A DNA stretch of 64,000 nt from Halomonas sp. HL-93. GTDB lineage: Bacteria; Pseudomonadota; Gammaproteobacteria; Pseudomonadales; Halomonadaceae. The stretch spans positions 4,030,001 through 4,094,000 of the forward strand of contig NZ_LT593974.1 of assembly GCF_900086985.1 (NCBI RefSeq), given 5' to 3'. A model generated the notes under the pieces. That model was not told where the DNA came from. It did not search any database and saw only the letters and a list, made by a program, of their open reading frames with translations. The translations under genes were made by a program, and so were the position numbers. Shown in pieces: positions 9,376 through 18,468 of the stretch (its first letter is position 1; every line of letters begins with the position of its first letter).

Positions 9376-11565
9376 TTATGCACTCGGGTCAGGTGTGCTG
9401 ATCAGTCGGCTAGCCGACTCCCCTAGCGGCGCCAACTGGTGGGCGATAAGGCGTAGCTGGCTTTGGATTGGCCGGTAACGCGTGACGGCGTTTTGCTCCG
9501 CTGTAGCCGAGCCTTGCTCATCGAGCTGCGCGATTAACGCCTCGGCCTGGGCTGACAGCGGGGTGATCGGCTGACGATTACGCAACTGCTCGGCAAGCTG
9601 GTCGAGCAATTCGCACATGCGCTTGGCGGCTGGCACCAGTGCTGAGTCGTCCTCATCGTCGGCTAGCTGGTGGCGGTGCGCGCCCAGCGCGGAAAGGTGG
9701 CTCAATAAGGTGTTGGACAGTACTAAAAAGCGCAGGCCGTTATCGGCATCCTGTTTACGGTAATGCCCCGGCTCGTGCAGCATATTAGTCAGCAGCGTGG
9801 ACAACGCCGCATCGGCATTGTGGGCGTTGCGGCGGGCCAGGCGATACGCTAAATCGTCCTGCTTGCCCGTTTCGTACTGATGAATGATTTCTTCCAGGTA
9901 GCGGCGATGGTTGGTCAGCACGTGCGCGGCCTCGCGGTTAAGCCGCCGCCCTTGCCAATCGGGAAGAATAAAAAACACTGCCAGGCCCGCAATCATCGCG
10001 CCAATCAGCGTATCGAATAAGCGTGGCCAGATAAGATCGAAGCCATCACCCACCTGATTAAAACTGCACAGCACCAGCAGGGTGATTGAGGCAGTCGCCA
10101 GGACGTAGTGTTTTTCGCGGTTGGCAAAGAACGATACCCCCGCCGCCACGGCGATTATGCTTTGTACCAATGGGTGAGGAAACAGGCTAATCGACGCCCA
10201 GCCGACCACCAACCCCAGCACCGTGCCGACAATCCGCTGGGAGAGAAACCGCCGAGTAGTGGCAAAGTTGGGCCGGCAAACAAAAAGCGTGGTCAACAAT
10301 ATCCAGAAGCCCTGATCCGGATTGAGCCAGTGCAGTAAGCCGTACCCGGTAACCAGCGCAGCACTGAGCCGTACGGCATGGCGAAAGGTGGGCGAGCCCA
10401 GATGTAAATTAAGCCGCACGCGTTTCCACGCTTCCCACAGACTGGACGGCGAGCGGTCATACAAGGCGCTATCGCGGCGTTCGTCCTTGGCATCCGGGTT
10501 ATGCGCGCTGGCAATCTGGGCTTCAAGGGTGGTCAGGTTGTCGGCCAAGGCGTTGAGGGGTCGCATGAGCGGCTGCCACTCGGGTTTTCCCCGGTCGCTA
10601 AGGTTATCAATTGAGGCGCGCAAATCGGCCAGGGCCTGCTCGCTTTGTTCGTGACCAAACGGGCGATTGAGCAGTAGTGACTTGGCTAACTGACGGCAGG
10701 CGCGGCCCTGCTGATCCAGGAGTCGCTGGCAGCGAAAAAGCACGTCATGGTGGAAAAACGCATCGGTTAAGGCGCTATACGGGTAGTGAGTTGAACTTGC
10801 CCGCTCGTGGATATCCTGGGCAATAAAATAGATGCGTAGATACCGGTTGAGCTTGCGATTACCCCGTTGGCCCTCCAGTCGGCGAAAAATCATCTCTTTG
10901 GCTTGGTTAAGCGCGCCCACCACCTTACCGTTCTGGTGTGCCAGGGCCACACGACGTGCTTCGACATCCACGTCGCGTACTGGCTCAAACAGTGCCGACT
11001 TCAAAATCAAAAACTCGCCCAGCGCCTTATACACCCGCGCCATGCTTTGCTTGAGCGGCTGGCGCGAAAAAAGCGCACACCAGATGATCGAAATGACGCC
11101 GTACCAGGCAGCTCCCGCCAGCAGTAGAAGTTGGCGGTAGGCGACATCTTCATCCATCCCGCCGTGCTGCTCGATATTGATCATCGAGTAGATCGACAGG
11201 ATCAGCGTGCCAGAGGCGATGGTGGCGTAGCGTTGGCCAATGGCCCCGAGCATGATCAGGGTAAAGGTAGAAACCGCCAGCCCCAAGGCAAACAGCCACG
11301 GCCAGGGAAACAGCCACTGCACGATGAACGACGCCGAAGCAAAGCAGGCAAGCGTCACCAACAGAGCCTGAAAGCGCCCCTCCCAGCTGTCATCGGTTTC
11401 CGACAACGCGCTGGCGATAATGCCCAAGAAAAGCGGAATGACCAGCGCGACATCGCCCAGTAGAGCGCTAAGCAGCAGCGCACCACTGAACGCGATAAAA
11501 ACGCGTAGGCTATAGGCGAATTTATCCAGTGTCCAAAGACGGCGCAGCGGTAATGCTATGGGCAT
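9376..11565 (-). CDS. FUSC/YccS-type inner membrane protein
   Basis: 729 residues with two blocks of closely spaced hydrophobic helices (about 15-165 and 395-520), each followed by a soluble helical part. This is the two-module layout of YccS/YhfK and aromatic acid exporter-like proteins (FUSC family). Such proteins are thought to export organic acids or other small molecules, but most are uncharacterised. It converges with recG with only 12 bp between stop codons, leaving no room for a separate terminator. Confidence 0.85.
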   Translation of the reverse strand: MPIALPLRRLWTLDKFAYSLRVFIAFSGALLLSALLGDVALVIPLFLGIIASALSETDDSWEGRFQALLVTLACFASASFIVQWLFPWPWLFALGLAVSTFTLIMLGAIGQRYATIASGTLILSIYSMINIEQHGGMDEDVAYRQLLLLAGAAWYGVISIIWCALFSRQPLKQSMARVYKALGEFLILKSALFEPVRDVDVEARRVALAHQNGKVVGALNQAKEMIFRRLEGQRGNRKLNRYLRIYFIAQDIHERASSTHYPYSALTDAFFHHDVLFRCQRLLDQQGRACRQLAKSLLLNRPFGHEQSEQALADLRASIDNLSDRGKPEWQPLMRPLNALADNLTTLEAQIASAHNPDAKDERRDSALYDRSPSSLWEAWKRVRLNLHLGSPTFRHAVRLSAALVTGYGLLHWLNPDQGFWILLTTLFVCRPNFATTRRFLSQRIVGTVLGLVVGWASISLFPHPLVQSIIAVAAGVSFFANREKHYVLATASITLLVLCSFNQVGDGFDLIWPRLFDTLIGAMIAGLAVFFILPDWQGRRLNREAAHVLTNHRRYLEEIIHQYETGKQDDLAYRLARRNAHNADAALSTLLTNMLHEPGHYRKQDADNGLRFLVLSNTLLSHLSALGAHRHQLADDEDDSALVPAAKRMCELLDQLAEQLRNRQPITPLSAQAEALIAQLDEQGSATAEQNAVTRYRPIQSQLRLIAHQLAPLGESASRLISTPDPSA

Positions 11566-11736
11566 AGAGGCTCTTATGGATGATTGTTAGACTTTAGTAT
11601 AAGTGTGTAGCCGTTGGATGTCGCTACCTTGGCGCTCAACGTTTGAGTGTTCTAAAAAATAGCGCACTAAAGCCCTATGATTGAAACAGTAACCTTTCGA
11701 TACTCGGAGTGACTCTAAAAAAACAAGGACACTCCT

Positions 11737-12555
11737 ATGGACCTCAAACTGCTGCTGGATTGGCGTCTGCACCTTACGGTGATCGTGACGTCAATGTTTG
11801 CCGAGTGGATCGGCATCGTGCGTATTCCCCTTGGGCCTGGAACGCTGCTGTTACTACCGCTGCTTTACGCCTTTGTGATTGGCGTACTGTTCAACCCCCA
11901 CCTTTTTTCGGCCATGGGCAAGGTCATTCCCAAGCCGGTCAGCAATGCCGCAGGCCCGATCATTCTAATCGCCATACTGCCCTTTATAGCCAAATTCGGT
12001 TCTACCATTGGCCCCGCCATTGAGCAGATCATCGAGGCAGGCCCCGCGCTGATACTCCAGGAGTTGGGTAACCTCGGTACTATGCTGATCGCGCTGCCCT
12101 TTGCTGTCTTATTCCTTAAGATGGGCCGGGAAGCGATTGGGGCTACCTACTCTATCGCCCGTGAACCCAATATTGCCATTATTTCAGATCGTTATGGGCT
12201 AAGAAGTCCTGAGGGTATCGGCATTATGGGCGTTTACGTCGTGGGCACCATGTTCGGTACGCTCTACTTTGCTTTAATGGCGGGCTATATCGCCTCACTG
12301 GATATTCTCGATATTCGTGCTTTGGCCATGGCCTGTGGGGTGGGCAGTGGCAGTATGGTGGCGGCGTGTTCGGCTGCGTTGGCCGAAGCGGCACCGGCAT
12401 CCAAGGATGAGCTGCTCGCCTTTGCAGGCGCGAGCAACCTGCTCACTTACGCCACCGGTCTGTATGTGTCGCTGTTTATTGCGCTACCGGTGACCGAGTG
12501 GATGTACAAGCGCTTAAAAGGTTCGCGTCAGGAGGTTAGCCATGAAAACTCATGA
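11737..12555 (+). CDS. DUF3100 membrane protein, putative permease subunit
   Basis: 272 residues, about eight hydrophobic segments. The C-terminal part contains a glycine/serine-rich stretch, CGVGSGSMVAACSAALAEAAP, next to helices; similar stretches occur in 2-keto-3-deoxygluconate permease, LysO and MadM-type carriers. I recognise it as DUF3100, which has no assigned function that I know of. It overlaps the next small membrane gene by 14 bp and precedes an M20 amidohydrolase. A role in taking up the amidohydrolase substrate is inferred. Confidence 0.8.
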   Translation: MDLKLLLDWRLHLTVIVTSMFAEWIGIVRIPLGPGTLLLLPLLYAFVIGVLFNPHLFSAMGKVIPKPVSNAAGPIILIAILPFIAKFGSTIGPAIEQIIEAGPALILQELGNLGTMLIALPFAVLFLKMGREAIGATYSIAREPNIAIISDRYGLRSPEGIGIMGVYVVGTMFGTLYFALMAGYIASLDILDIRALAMACGVGSGSMVAACSAALAEAAPASKDELLAFAGASNLLTYATGLYVSLFIALPVTEWMYKRLKGSRQEVSHENS

Positions 12556-13036
12556 GAGCACGGTCGATCAGTTTGATGCCGAAGCGCTGAAAGAGCTGCG
12601 CCCGGAAAACCAGCTCGGTAAAACGGCTTTGGTACTGGCCGCCGTGTGTATCGCTGCTTGGTTTAGCAATATCGTCAACGGTTCGCCGCTGTTAGACGCG
12701 CTGCCCGGCATGCTGATTCTGTATGTGATGGTCATTATCGGTTTGGTGATTGGCCGGTTTTGCCCATTTTACCTACCCAGCGTGGCCTGGGTGTCGCTGG
12801 TGAGCATTATCGCGACGCTGCCCTTTTTTCCGGGTAACGGCTGGATAATCGCCCGATTGGCCGAAGTGGACTTTCTTGCGGTGGTCACACCAGTACTGGC
12901 CTACGCCGGGCTGGCGCTGACCGGCCGTGAGTTCGCCATGTTCAAGCAAACCGGCTGGAAGCTGGTCATTGTGGCCCTGCTGGTCTTCACCGGCACCTTT
13001 ATCGGCTCTGCCGTTGTTGCTCACGTGATGCTTTAA
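12542..13036 (+). CDS. Small membrane protein, probable partner of the DUF3100 permease
   Basis: 164 residues: a charged N-terminus (about 1-30) and then four to five hydrophobic segments. The last part (YAGLALTGREFAMFKQTGWK) looks like the second half of bile-acid/KdgT-fold carriers. It begins 14 bp before the end of the DUF3100 gene, which implies coupled translation and a fixed ratio. It may be the missing half of a split transporter, as MadL and MadM are for malonate. I know no functional name for it. Confidence 0.7.
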   Translation: MKTHESTVDQFDAEALKELRPENQLGKTALVLAAVCIAAWFSNIVNGSPLLDALPGMLILYVMVIIGLVIGRFCPFYLPSVAWVSLVSIIATLPFFPGNGWIIARLAEVDFLAVVTPVLAYAGLALTGREFAMFKQTGWKLVIVALLVFTGTFIGSAVVAHVML

Positions 13037-13046
13037 GGACAAGACG

Positions 13047-14204
13047 ATGACTGCTTCAGTAAACTTACCGGAGAATGAAGCGCTAATCGCCTGGCGCCAC
13101 GATTTTCACCAACACCCGGAAACCGCCTTTGAGGAGCACCGCACCAGCGCGCGCATCGCCGCACTGTTGAGCGAGTGGGGCTTTGAGGTGACCTCCAATA
13201 TTGCCGGTACCGGCGTAGTGGCGGCCTTGGATGGCCGTTTGGGGGAAGGTAAAACCATCGGCCTGCGGGCCGATATCGACGCCCTGGATATTCGCGAAGA
13301 GACGGCGCTTGCCTACGCCTCCAAGACGCCTGGCAAGATGCACGCCTGCGGCCATGATGGCCACACCACCATGCTATTGGGCGCCGCCTGGGCGTTAAAG
13401 CAGCAGCCGGATTTCAAAGGGCGTGTGGTGTTTATCTTTCAGCCCGCCGAAGAGAACGCCGGCGGTGGGCGGGTGATGGTCGAAGAAGGCCTGTTTGAGC
13501 GCTTTCCCATGGACGCCGTGTACGGCCTGCACAACTGGCCGGGCCTGTCCGTGGGCGTTGCCGCAGTGCACGATACCGACGTGATGGCTGCTTTCGACAT
13601 CTTTAACCTGACGCTGACCGGCAAAGGCTGCCACGCAGCGATGCCACACTTAGGGACTGATACGGTATTGGCGAGCTGCCAACTGATCAGCCAGTTGCAG
13701 GGGCTGGTGAGCCGCGAGACGCCCCCGGATAAATCGGCAGTACTCAGTTTCACCAGCATTAACGCGGGGGATACGTTTAACGTGATTCCCGAACAGGTGG
13801 CGCTGCGCGGCACGCTGCGCTGTTTTGATATGGCGCTTAAAGAGCACCTGGAGGCACGCTTTAAGCAGGCGATTGCCAGCTTGGCGGAGTTTCACGGCTT
13901 AACCGTTGAGCTTGACTACCAGCGCTGCTATCCCGCCACTATCAATACCCCTGAACACGCCCAGCAGTGCGCCTCGGTGCTGGAAAATTTACTGGGCAGT
14001 GGCAACGTGATCCGCAACCCGCCGCCGAGTATGGCTTCGGAAGATTTCTCGTTTCTACTTGCCGAGCGCCCAGGTGCCTATATTTGGATGGGCAACGGCG
14101 AGGCGTCCGCGTCGCTGCACAACCCGCGCTATGACTTTAACGACGCACTATTGCCGCTAGGCACACGCTACTGGGTGGAGCTGGTAAGCGCACTGCTCGT
14201 CTAA
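13047..14204 (+). CDS. M20 family amidohydrolase (hippurate hydrolase/aminoacylase type)
   Basis: 385 residues. Metal-binding features of the M20D family are present: MHACGHDGHT, QPAEENAGGG, YGLHNWPG and the C-terminal PPPSMASEDFSF. These enzymes cleave N-acylated amino acids or similar amides in the cytoplasm. No signal peptide is seen. It starts 10 bp after the small membrane gene, so it belongs to the same operon as the DUF3100 pair. The natural substrate is not known. Confidence 0.9.
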   Translation: MTASVNLPENEALIAWRHDFHQHPETAFEEHRTSARIAALLSEWGFEVTSNIAGTGVVAALDGRLGEGKTIGLRADIDALDIREETALAYASKTPGKMHACGHDGHTTMLLGAAWALKQQPDFKGRVVFIFQPAEENAGGGRVMVEEGLFERFPMDAVYGLHNWPGLSVGVAAVHDTDVMAAFDIFNLTLTGKGCHAAMPHLGTDTVLASCQLISQLQGLVSRETPPDKSAVLSFTSINAGDTFNVIPEQVALRGTLRCFDMALKEHLEARFKQAIASLAEFHGLTVELDYQRCYPATINTPEHAQQCASVLENLLGSGNVIRNPPPSMASEDFSFLLAERPGAYIWMGNGEASASLHNPRYDFNDALLPLGTRYWVELVSALLV

Positions 14205-14335
14205 ATCGTTACCCTTTTCTTAGCTACAAGCGTTATTCGCTCTCTGATGCCCAATGGGTAGGGGAGCGTCTACGCCAAATATCAACACCGAACACGGCGT
14301 TTCGTTACCCAAAAAGCGCTGTAGGGAGTTTTAGA

Positions 14336-15226
14336 ATGTCTTTAACCATTACAGTCATCGGGCTGGGGCAGATGGGCGGCAATATGGCGCTCACCCTTAA
14401 AGCAGCAGGGTTTGCAGTAACAGGTAGCGATGTATTTGAGCAGGCGCGGTCACGCCTCGCTACCCAAGGGTTACCCGTCGTGGCGCCCGAAGAACTGCCT
14501 GCAAGCGATGTGTACCTGCTGTCGCTGCCGACTTCCGCCCATGTGCGCGAGGTGATCGAGCAATCACCGGGCTTACTCACCTTAGCGCCGAAAGACAGTG
14601 TGATAGTGGATACATCGACAAGTGATCCTCAGGTTAGTCGCGAACTGGCTGAAAACGTCATCGCAGCGGGCCTTGGGTGGCTGGATGCCCCGGTCAGCGG
14701 TGGGCCAAAAGGCGCGGCCAGCGGCAAGCTAGGGATGCTGTTGGGCGGCGATGAAGCCACCATCAAGCGGGTGATGCCGATGCTGGAAGCCATGTCCGCC
14801 AAGCGCAACCATGTGGGCGGCCCAGGCAGTGGCCATGTGGTTAAGCTCGCTAATAATTACCTGTGTGCGGCGCACTTGCTGACCACCGCAGAGGCAGTCG
14901 CCATGGCAGCCAAGGCGGGCGTTGAACCCGCCGCCTGTTTGGCGGGGCTCAATAGTGGCTCCGGACGCAGCGCGGTTAGCGAAGTGAATTTCCCCGAGTG
15001 GGTGCTAAGTGAACGTTTCGACTCAGGCTTTACCACCGGCTTGATGCGTAAAGACCTGCGTCTGGCGCGGGATGCCGCTGAGCAACTGGGTATTCCACTG
15101 CCGCTGTTACAAGCCGTGGTCGATGCCTGGCACGGGAACGCTGATCACCCCGCCGATAGCGACGACTTCAACCACATCACCACGCCGATTTTAGCGCGTG
15201 CTACTCAAGCGGAGGGCAACCAATGA
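14336..15226 (+). CDS. NAD(P)-dependent beta-hydroxyacid dehydrogenase (3-hydroxyisobutyrate dehydrogenase family)
   Basis: 296 residues. It starts with the Rossmann motif GLGQMGGNMA (residues 9-18), has the substrate-binding DAPVSGGPKGA segment, and the catalytic lysine lies in GSGHVVKLANNYL. Family members oxidise 3-hydroxyisobutyrate, tartronate semialdehyde, L-threonate and similar acids. The stop overlaps the aldehyde dehydrogenase start (ATGA), so the two enzymes are coupled and may act in sequence. GGGAG precedes the ATG at good spacing. The substrate remains open. Confidence 0.87.
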   Translation: MSLTITVIGLGQMGGNMALTLKAAGFAVTGSDVFEQARSRLATQGLPVVAPEELPASDVYLLSLPTSAHVREVIEQSPGLLTLAPKDSVIVDTSTSDPQVSRELAENVIAAGLGWLDAPVSGGPKGAASGKLGMLLGGDEATIKRVMPMLEAMSAKRNHVGGPGSGHVVKLANNYLCAAHLLTTAEAVAMAAKAGVEPAACLAGLNSGSGRSAVSEVNFPEWVLSERFDSGFTTGLMRKDLRLARDAAEQLGIPLPLLQAVVDAWHGNADHPADSDDFNHITTPILARATQAEGNQ

Positions 15227-16773
15227 ACGCACTCAGCCAACACGCCAGTGATCATCTTACCGAACTGCTCGAAGGTTTCGGATTAGCCGCTGCCACGCCG
15301 CTGAGTAACTGGATAAACGGTGAGTTTGTCGCGGGAGAGGGGGAAGCGATCACCCTAATTAACCCTGCCACCGGCGAAACGCTGGTGAGCTATCGCGATG
15401 GGGGTGCTGGGTTGATTGAGCGTGCCGCCCAAGCCGCTGAGCGTGGGCAGCGCGAATGGATGGCGCTAACCGCCAGCGAGCGCGGCCGACGCATGAATAC
15501 CGCTATACGCGGCCTGGAGGGCCATGAAGAGGCGCTGGCGCAGTTGGAAAGTGTCGTTGCCGGTAAGCCGATTCGCGACTGCCGCGCTGAAGTCGGCAAA
15601 GTGCGCGAGATGTTCGAGTACTACGCAGGCTGGTGCGATAAACAGCATGGCGAAGTGATTCCGGTGCCTACCTCGCACCTTAACTATGTGCGCCACGTTC
15701 CTTACGGCGTGGTGGGGCAAATTACCCCCTGGAACGCGCCGATGTTCACCTGCGCCTGGCAGCTGGCCCCGGCCATTGCCGCAGGCAACGCCGCCGTATT
15801 GAAGCCTTCTGAGTTAACCCCGTTCTCCTCGGTGGTGATCGCCAAGCTGCTGGAAGGCGGCGGGTTGCCGAAGGGGCTGATCAATATCGTCAACGGGCTG
15901 GGCAAAACGACCGGTGCAGCGCTAACCGACCATCCCGCTATCAGCAAATTGGTATTCGTGGGTTCTCCCCAGAGTGGCCGCATGATTGCCGAGGCGGGCG
16001 CGCGGCGGTTGGTGCCCAGCGTGTTAGAGCTGGGTGGGAAATCGGCCAATATTGTGTTTGCCGACGCCAAGCTGGACGAAGCGGTGGCAGGGGCCCAAGC
16101 AGCGATTTTTGCCGCCGCTGGCCAGAGCTGTGTGGCAGGGTCGCGCTTATTGATTGAGCGCGGAGTGTTTGAGCAGGTCACCACTCGTTTAGCACGGGCG
16201 GCTGAGCAGATTGCGGTGGGCCTGCCCAGCGATGAGGCGACCCGGATGGGGCCGCTGCAGAATCGCCGCCAATTTGAGCAGGTCACCCGCATGATTGATG
16301 CGGCGGTAGCCGCTGGCGCAACGTTGTTAACGGGCGGTAAACGACCAGAGGGGTTACCTGACGAGGCTCAGGGCTATTTTATCGCCCCTACCGTACTGGT
16401 CGATGTAACGCCGGATATGGAGATTGCCCAGCAAGAGGTGTTCGGCCCGGTGCTGGTGGCCATGGCCTTTGACGATGAAGCCGAGGCTATTCAACTCGCC
16501 AATGAGACGCGGTTTGGTTTGGCTGGCGCCGTTTGGAGCCAGGACGTCGCGCGGGCGCATCGCGTCACCGGTCAGTTGCGGGCTGGCACGGTGTGGATCA
16601 ATAGCTACAAGGCGATCAGCGTGATGTCGCCGTTTGGTGGCTTTGGCGAAAGCGGCTTTGGCCGCTCCAGCGGCTTGGATGGCCTGCGCGAATATACGGT
16701 GCCGCAAAGCGTTTGGGTGGAAACCGCAACAGAGGCCAGCGTGGCGTTTGGTTACGGCAGTGGCGTTGGTTGA
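15223..16773 (+). CDS. NAD(P)-dependent aldehyde dehydrogenase
   Basis: 516 residues. It carries the family landmarks: ITPWNAP, the catalytic glutamate in VLELGGKS, the catalytic cysteine in GQSCVAGSR, and FGPVLV near the C-terminus. It would oxidise an aldehyde to the carboxylate with NAD(P). It is coupled to the upstream dehydrogenase by a 4-bp overlap. Its 3' end overlaps the convergent LysR gene by 22 bp, so antisense interference between the two transcripts is possible. Confidence 0.92.
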   Translation: MNALSQHASDHLTELLEGFGLAAATPLSNWINGEFVAGEGEAITLINPATGETLVSYRDGGAGLIERAAQAAERGQREWMALTASERGRRMNTAIRGLEGHEEALAQLESVVAGKPIRDCRAEVGKVREMFEYYAGWCDKQHGEVIPVPTSHLNYVRHVPYGVVGQITPWNAPMFTCAWQLAPAIAAGNAAVLKPSELTPFSSVVIAKLLEGGGLPKGLINIVNGLGKTTGAALTDHPAISKLVFVGSPQSGRMIAEAGARRLVPSVLELGGKSANIVFADAKLDEAVAGAQAAIFAAAGQSCVAGSRLLIERGVFEQVTTRLARAAEQIAVGLPSDEATRMGPLQNRRQFEQVTRMIDAAVAAGATLLTGGKRPEGLPDEAQGYFIAPTVLVDVTPDMEIAQQEVFGPVLVAMAFDDEAEAIQLANETRFGLAGAVWSQDVARAHRVTGQLRAGTVWINSYKAISVMSPFGGFGESGFGRSSGLDGLREYTVPQSVWVETATEASVAFGYGSGVG

Positions 16774-17696
16774 TCGCTTACCGGGCCGGGTTCTCGAAAA
16801 GCCTGCATCCAGCGCTGCAAATGGCGCAGCAATAGGATGCACGCCTTGGGCTGTTGGCGACCTACACGGGTGACCATGTGGGCTTGGGAGCGCTGAAAAA
16901 GCGGATTATCTACTGGGCGCGCCACTAACGTGCCAAGCTCTAAATCGTGGGCGACGGCAAAGGCGGGTAGCAGGGTAATGCCCATGCCACTGCGCACGTA
17001 CTGTGCCAGTACCACCATGGAGTTAGTGTTCATTGCCAGACGAGGGGCAATGCGCGCTTGCTGAAAGGCCTGATCGACCATTTGGCGCACCCCGTGGCTG
17101 GTATCCCACATCGCCATGGGCTCGGCGCTCAGTTGATCGAGAGAGAGCGGCGCAGGCTGGTTGGCCAAGGCATGCTGCGGTGACAGGATGGCCATTAATG
17201 GCTGTGGGCTGGAAGCCCAGAAACGCAGTTGAGGATGGGTTCTTTCGTGGAACATTAAGCCGATATGGCTGTGATCATCGACCACGGCTTCAATAATGCC
17301 CGAGGTGCCAGCGATATGAATATCGAGCTGGATACCCGCGTAAAGCTGGGTGAACTCATGTAGCGGGGACGCCACTAAATCACTGACGAACCCTTCACCG
17401 ACGGTGAGCGATATTCTTCCGGTCTCCAGACGCTGGTAGGATTCAAGAGACGCAATAAAGCCTTCATCAAGGGCACCGCGACGTTCGCAGTACTCAAGCA
17501 GCATTTCGCCTACCGGGGTAGGCGAAATGCCGTCGCGCTGACGCTCCATGAGGGTGGCTCCCAAGGCTTCTTCCAGCAGCGCAATTTGCCTGCTAACCGC
17601 CGAGGGAGCAATGTCCAAGCGCGCCGCTGCACGGCGCACTGAACCAGACTCCAGGGTAACGCGAAAGTACACTAAGCGCTGATGAGGTATATCCAT
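16752..17696 (-). CDS. LysR family transcriptional regulator
   Basis: 314 residues. The N-terminal helix-turn-helix (SGSVRRAAARLDIAPSAVSRQIALLEEALG) is followed by a periplasmic-binding-like effector domain. It converges with the aldehyde dehydrogenase gene and could regulate the dehydrogenase pair, although LysR regulators more often lie divergently from their targets. It lies 36 bp after a small gene and the HU gene on the same strand, so it may instead be read with them. Confidence 0.88.
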   Translation of the reverse strand: MDIPHQRLVYFRVTLESGSVRRAAARLDIAPSAVSRQIALLEEALGATLMERQRDGISPTPVGEMLLEYCERRGALDEGFIASLESYQRLETGRISLTVGEGFVSDLVASPLHEFTQLYAGIQLDIHIAGTSGIIEAVVDDHSHIGLMFHERTHPQLRFWASSPQPLMAILSPQHALANQPAPLSLDQLSAEPMAMWDTSHGVRQMVDQAFQQARIAPRLAMNTNSMVVLAQYVRSGMGITLLPAFAVAHDLELGTLVARPVDNPLFQRSQAHMVTRVGRQQPKACILLLRHLQRWMQAFREPGPVSDQPTPLP

Positions 17697-17732
17697 CGCT
17701 AAAGCGCCACCTCCGCTCAGTCTGTCGGGTAA

Positions 17733-18089
17733 CTACAAATACTTAAGCAGTTTCTGCAGCTTGTTCATATCGGCGGAGTCGCCTACCAAGCGTACCTCGC
17801 CGTTAATCATGCCATCGAGGAAGGCTTGCTGCGTTGGCTTTTTGAGGATGCGTAACGCCGCATCATCGTTGCGAAAGCGCAGTTCAAGGTCCAAGTCGAT
17901 CGGCAGGCCTTTACCCGTGGTGATGCTGGTTGGCGTCATCCGGTAATGGCGGGCAGTACCCAAATCCTCTGTGGCAATGCCCCAGTCCAAGCCGCGCATT
18001 CGCTCAAGTTGTTCACGAAAGCGCGGCTTGCGGCGCAGGGCACGTTTGAGCAGTAAGCCCAATAGCCACAGCGTCAGTTTGAGCTTCAT
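17733..18089 (-). CDS. Small conserved protein, SCP2-like
   Basis: 118 residues. A hydrophobic and basic N-terminus (residues 1-20) is followed by a soluble part (LELRFRNDDAALRILKKPT ... LVGDSADMNKLQKLL). The spacing recalls sterol-carrier-protein-2-like lipid-binding domains, but this is a weak resemblance. Its ATG overlaps the HU stop by one base (TAATG), so it is translationally coupled to HU. Function is unknown. Confidence 0.7.
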   Translation of the reverse strand: MKLKLTLWLLGLLLKRALRRKPRFREQLERMRGLDWGIATEDLGTARHYRMTPTSITTGKGLPIDLDLELRFRNDDAALRILKKPTQQAFLDGMINGEVRLVGDSADMNKLQKLLKYL

Positions 18090-18361
18090 TAAGAAACAGC
18101 GTCCTTAAGCGCTTTGCCCGGCTTGAAGGCGACATTTTTGCTGGCTGGAATTTGCAGCGGCGCGCCGGTTTGCGGGTTTTTACCGGTACGGGCGGCACGC
18201 TCGCGAACGGTAAAGGTGCCAAAGCCAATCAGGGCAACGTCTTCGCCTTTGGACACGCTGTTAGTGATTTCATCGAGAATCACGTTAAGTACTTGGCCCG
18301 CTTTGTCTTTGGACAGGTCGGCATTTTCGGCAATGGCGGCTGCAAGTTCAGGTTTACGCAT
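18089..18361 (-). CDS. HU family DNA-binding protein
   Basis: 90 residues from the ATG at 18361 (MRKPELAAAIAE), which has GGGAG upstream; a longer in-frame start adds 13 residues that do not belong to the family. It shows the HU/IHF pattern: GEDVALIGFGTFTVRERAARTGKNPQTG, the DNA-grasping beta arm, and VAFKPGKALKDAV at the end. It is a small dimeric nucleoid protein that bends DNA. The neighbourhood matches the HU-like gene near recG in Pseudomonas. Confidence 0.94.
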   Translation of the reverse strand: MRKPELAAAIAENADLSKDKAGQVLNVILDEITNSVSKGEDVALIGFGTFTVRERAARTGKNPQTGAPLQIPASKNVAFKPGKALKDAVS

Positions 18362-18468
18362 AAGGAAACTCCCTTTGTTTAATGATCGTGCAAGATACAC
18401 TGTCGTGTTGTTGGTAAGGTCACTGAGGTTGAGCCATCATTTCAGCCAAACCGTCAGCGCCGCGAAAC

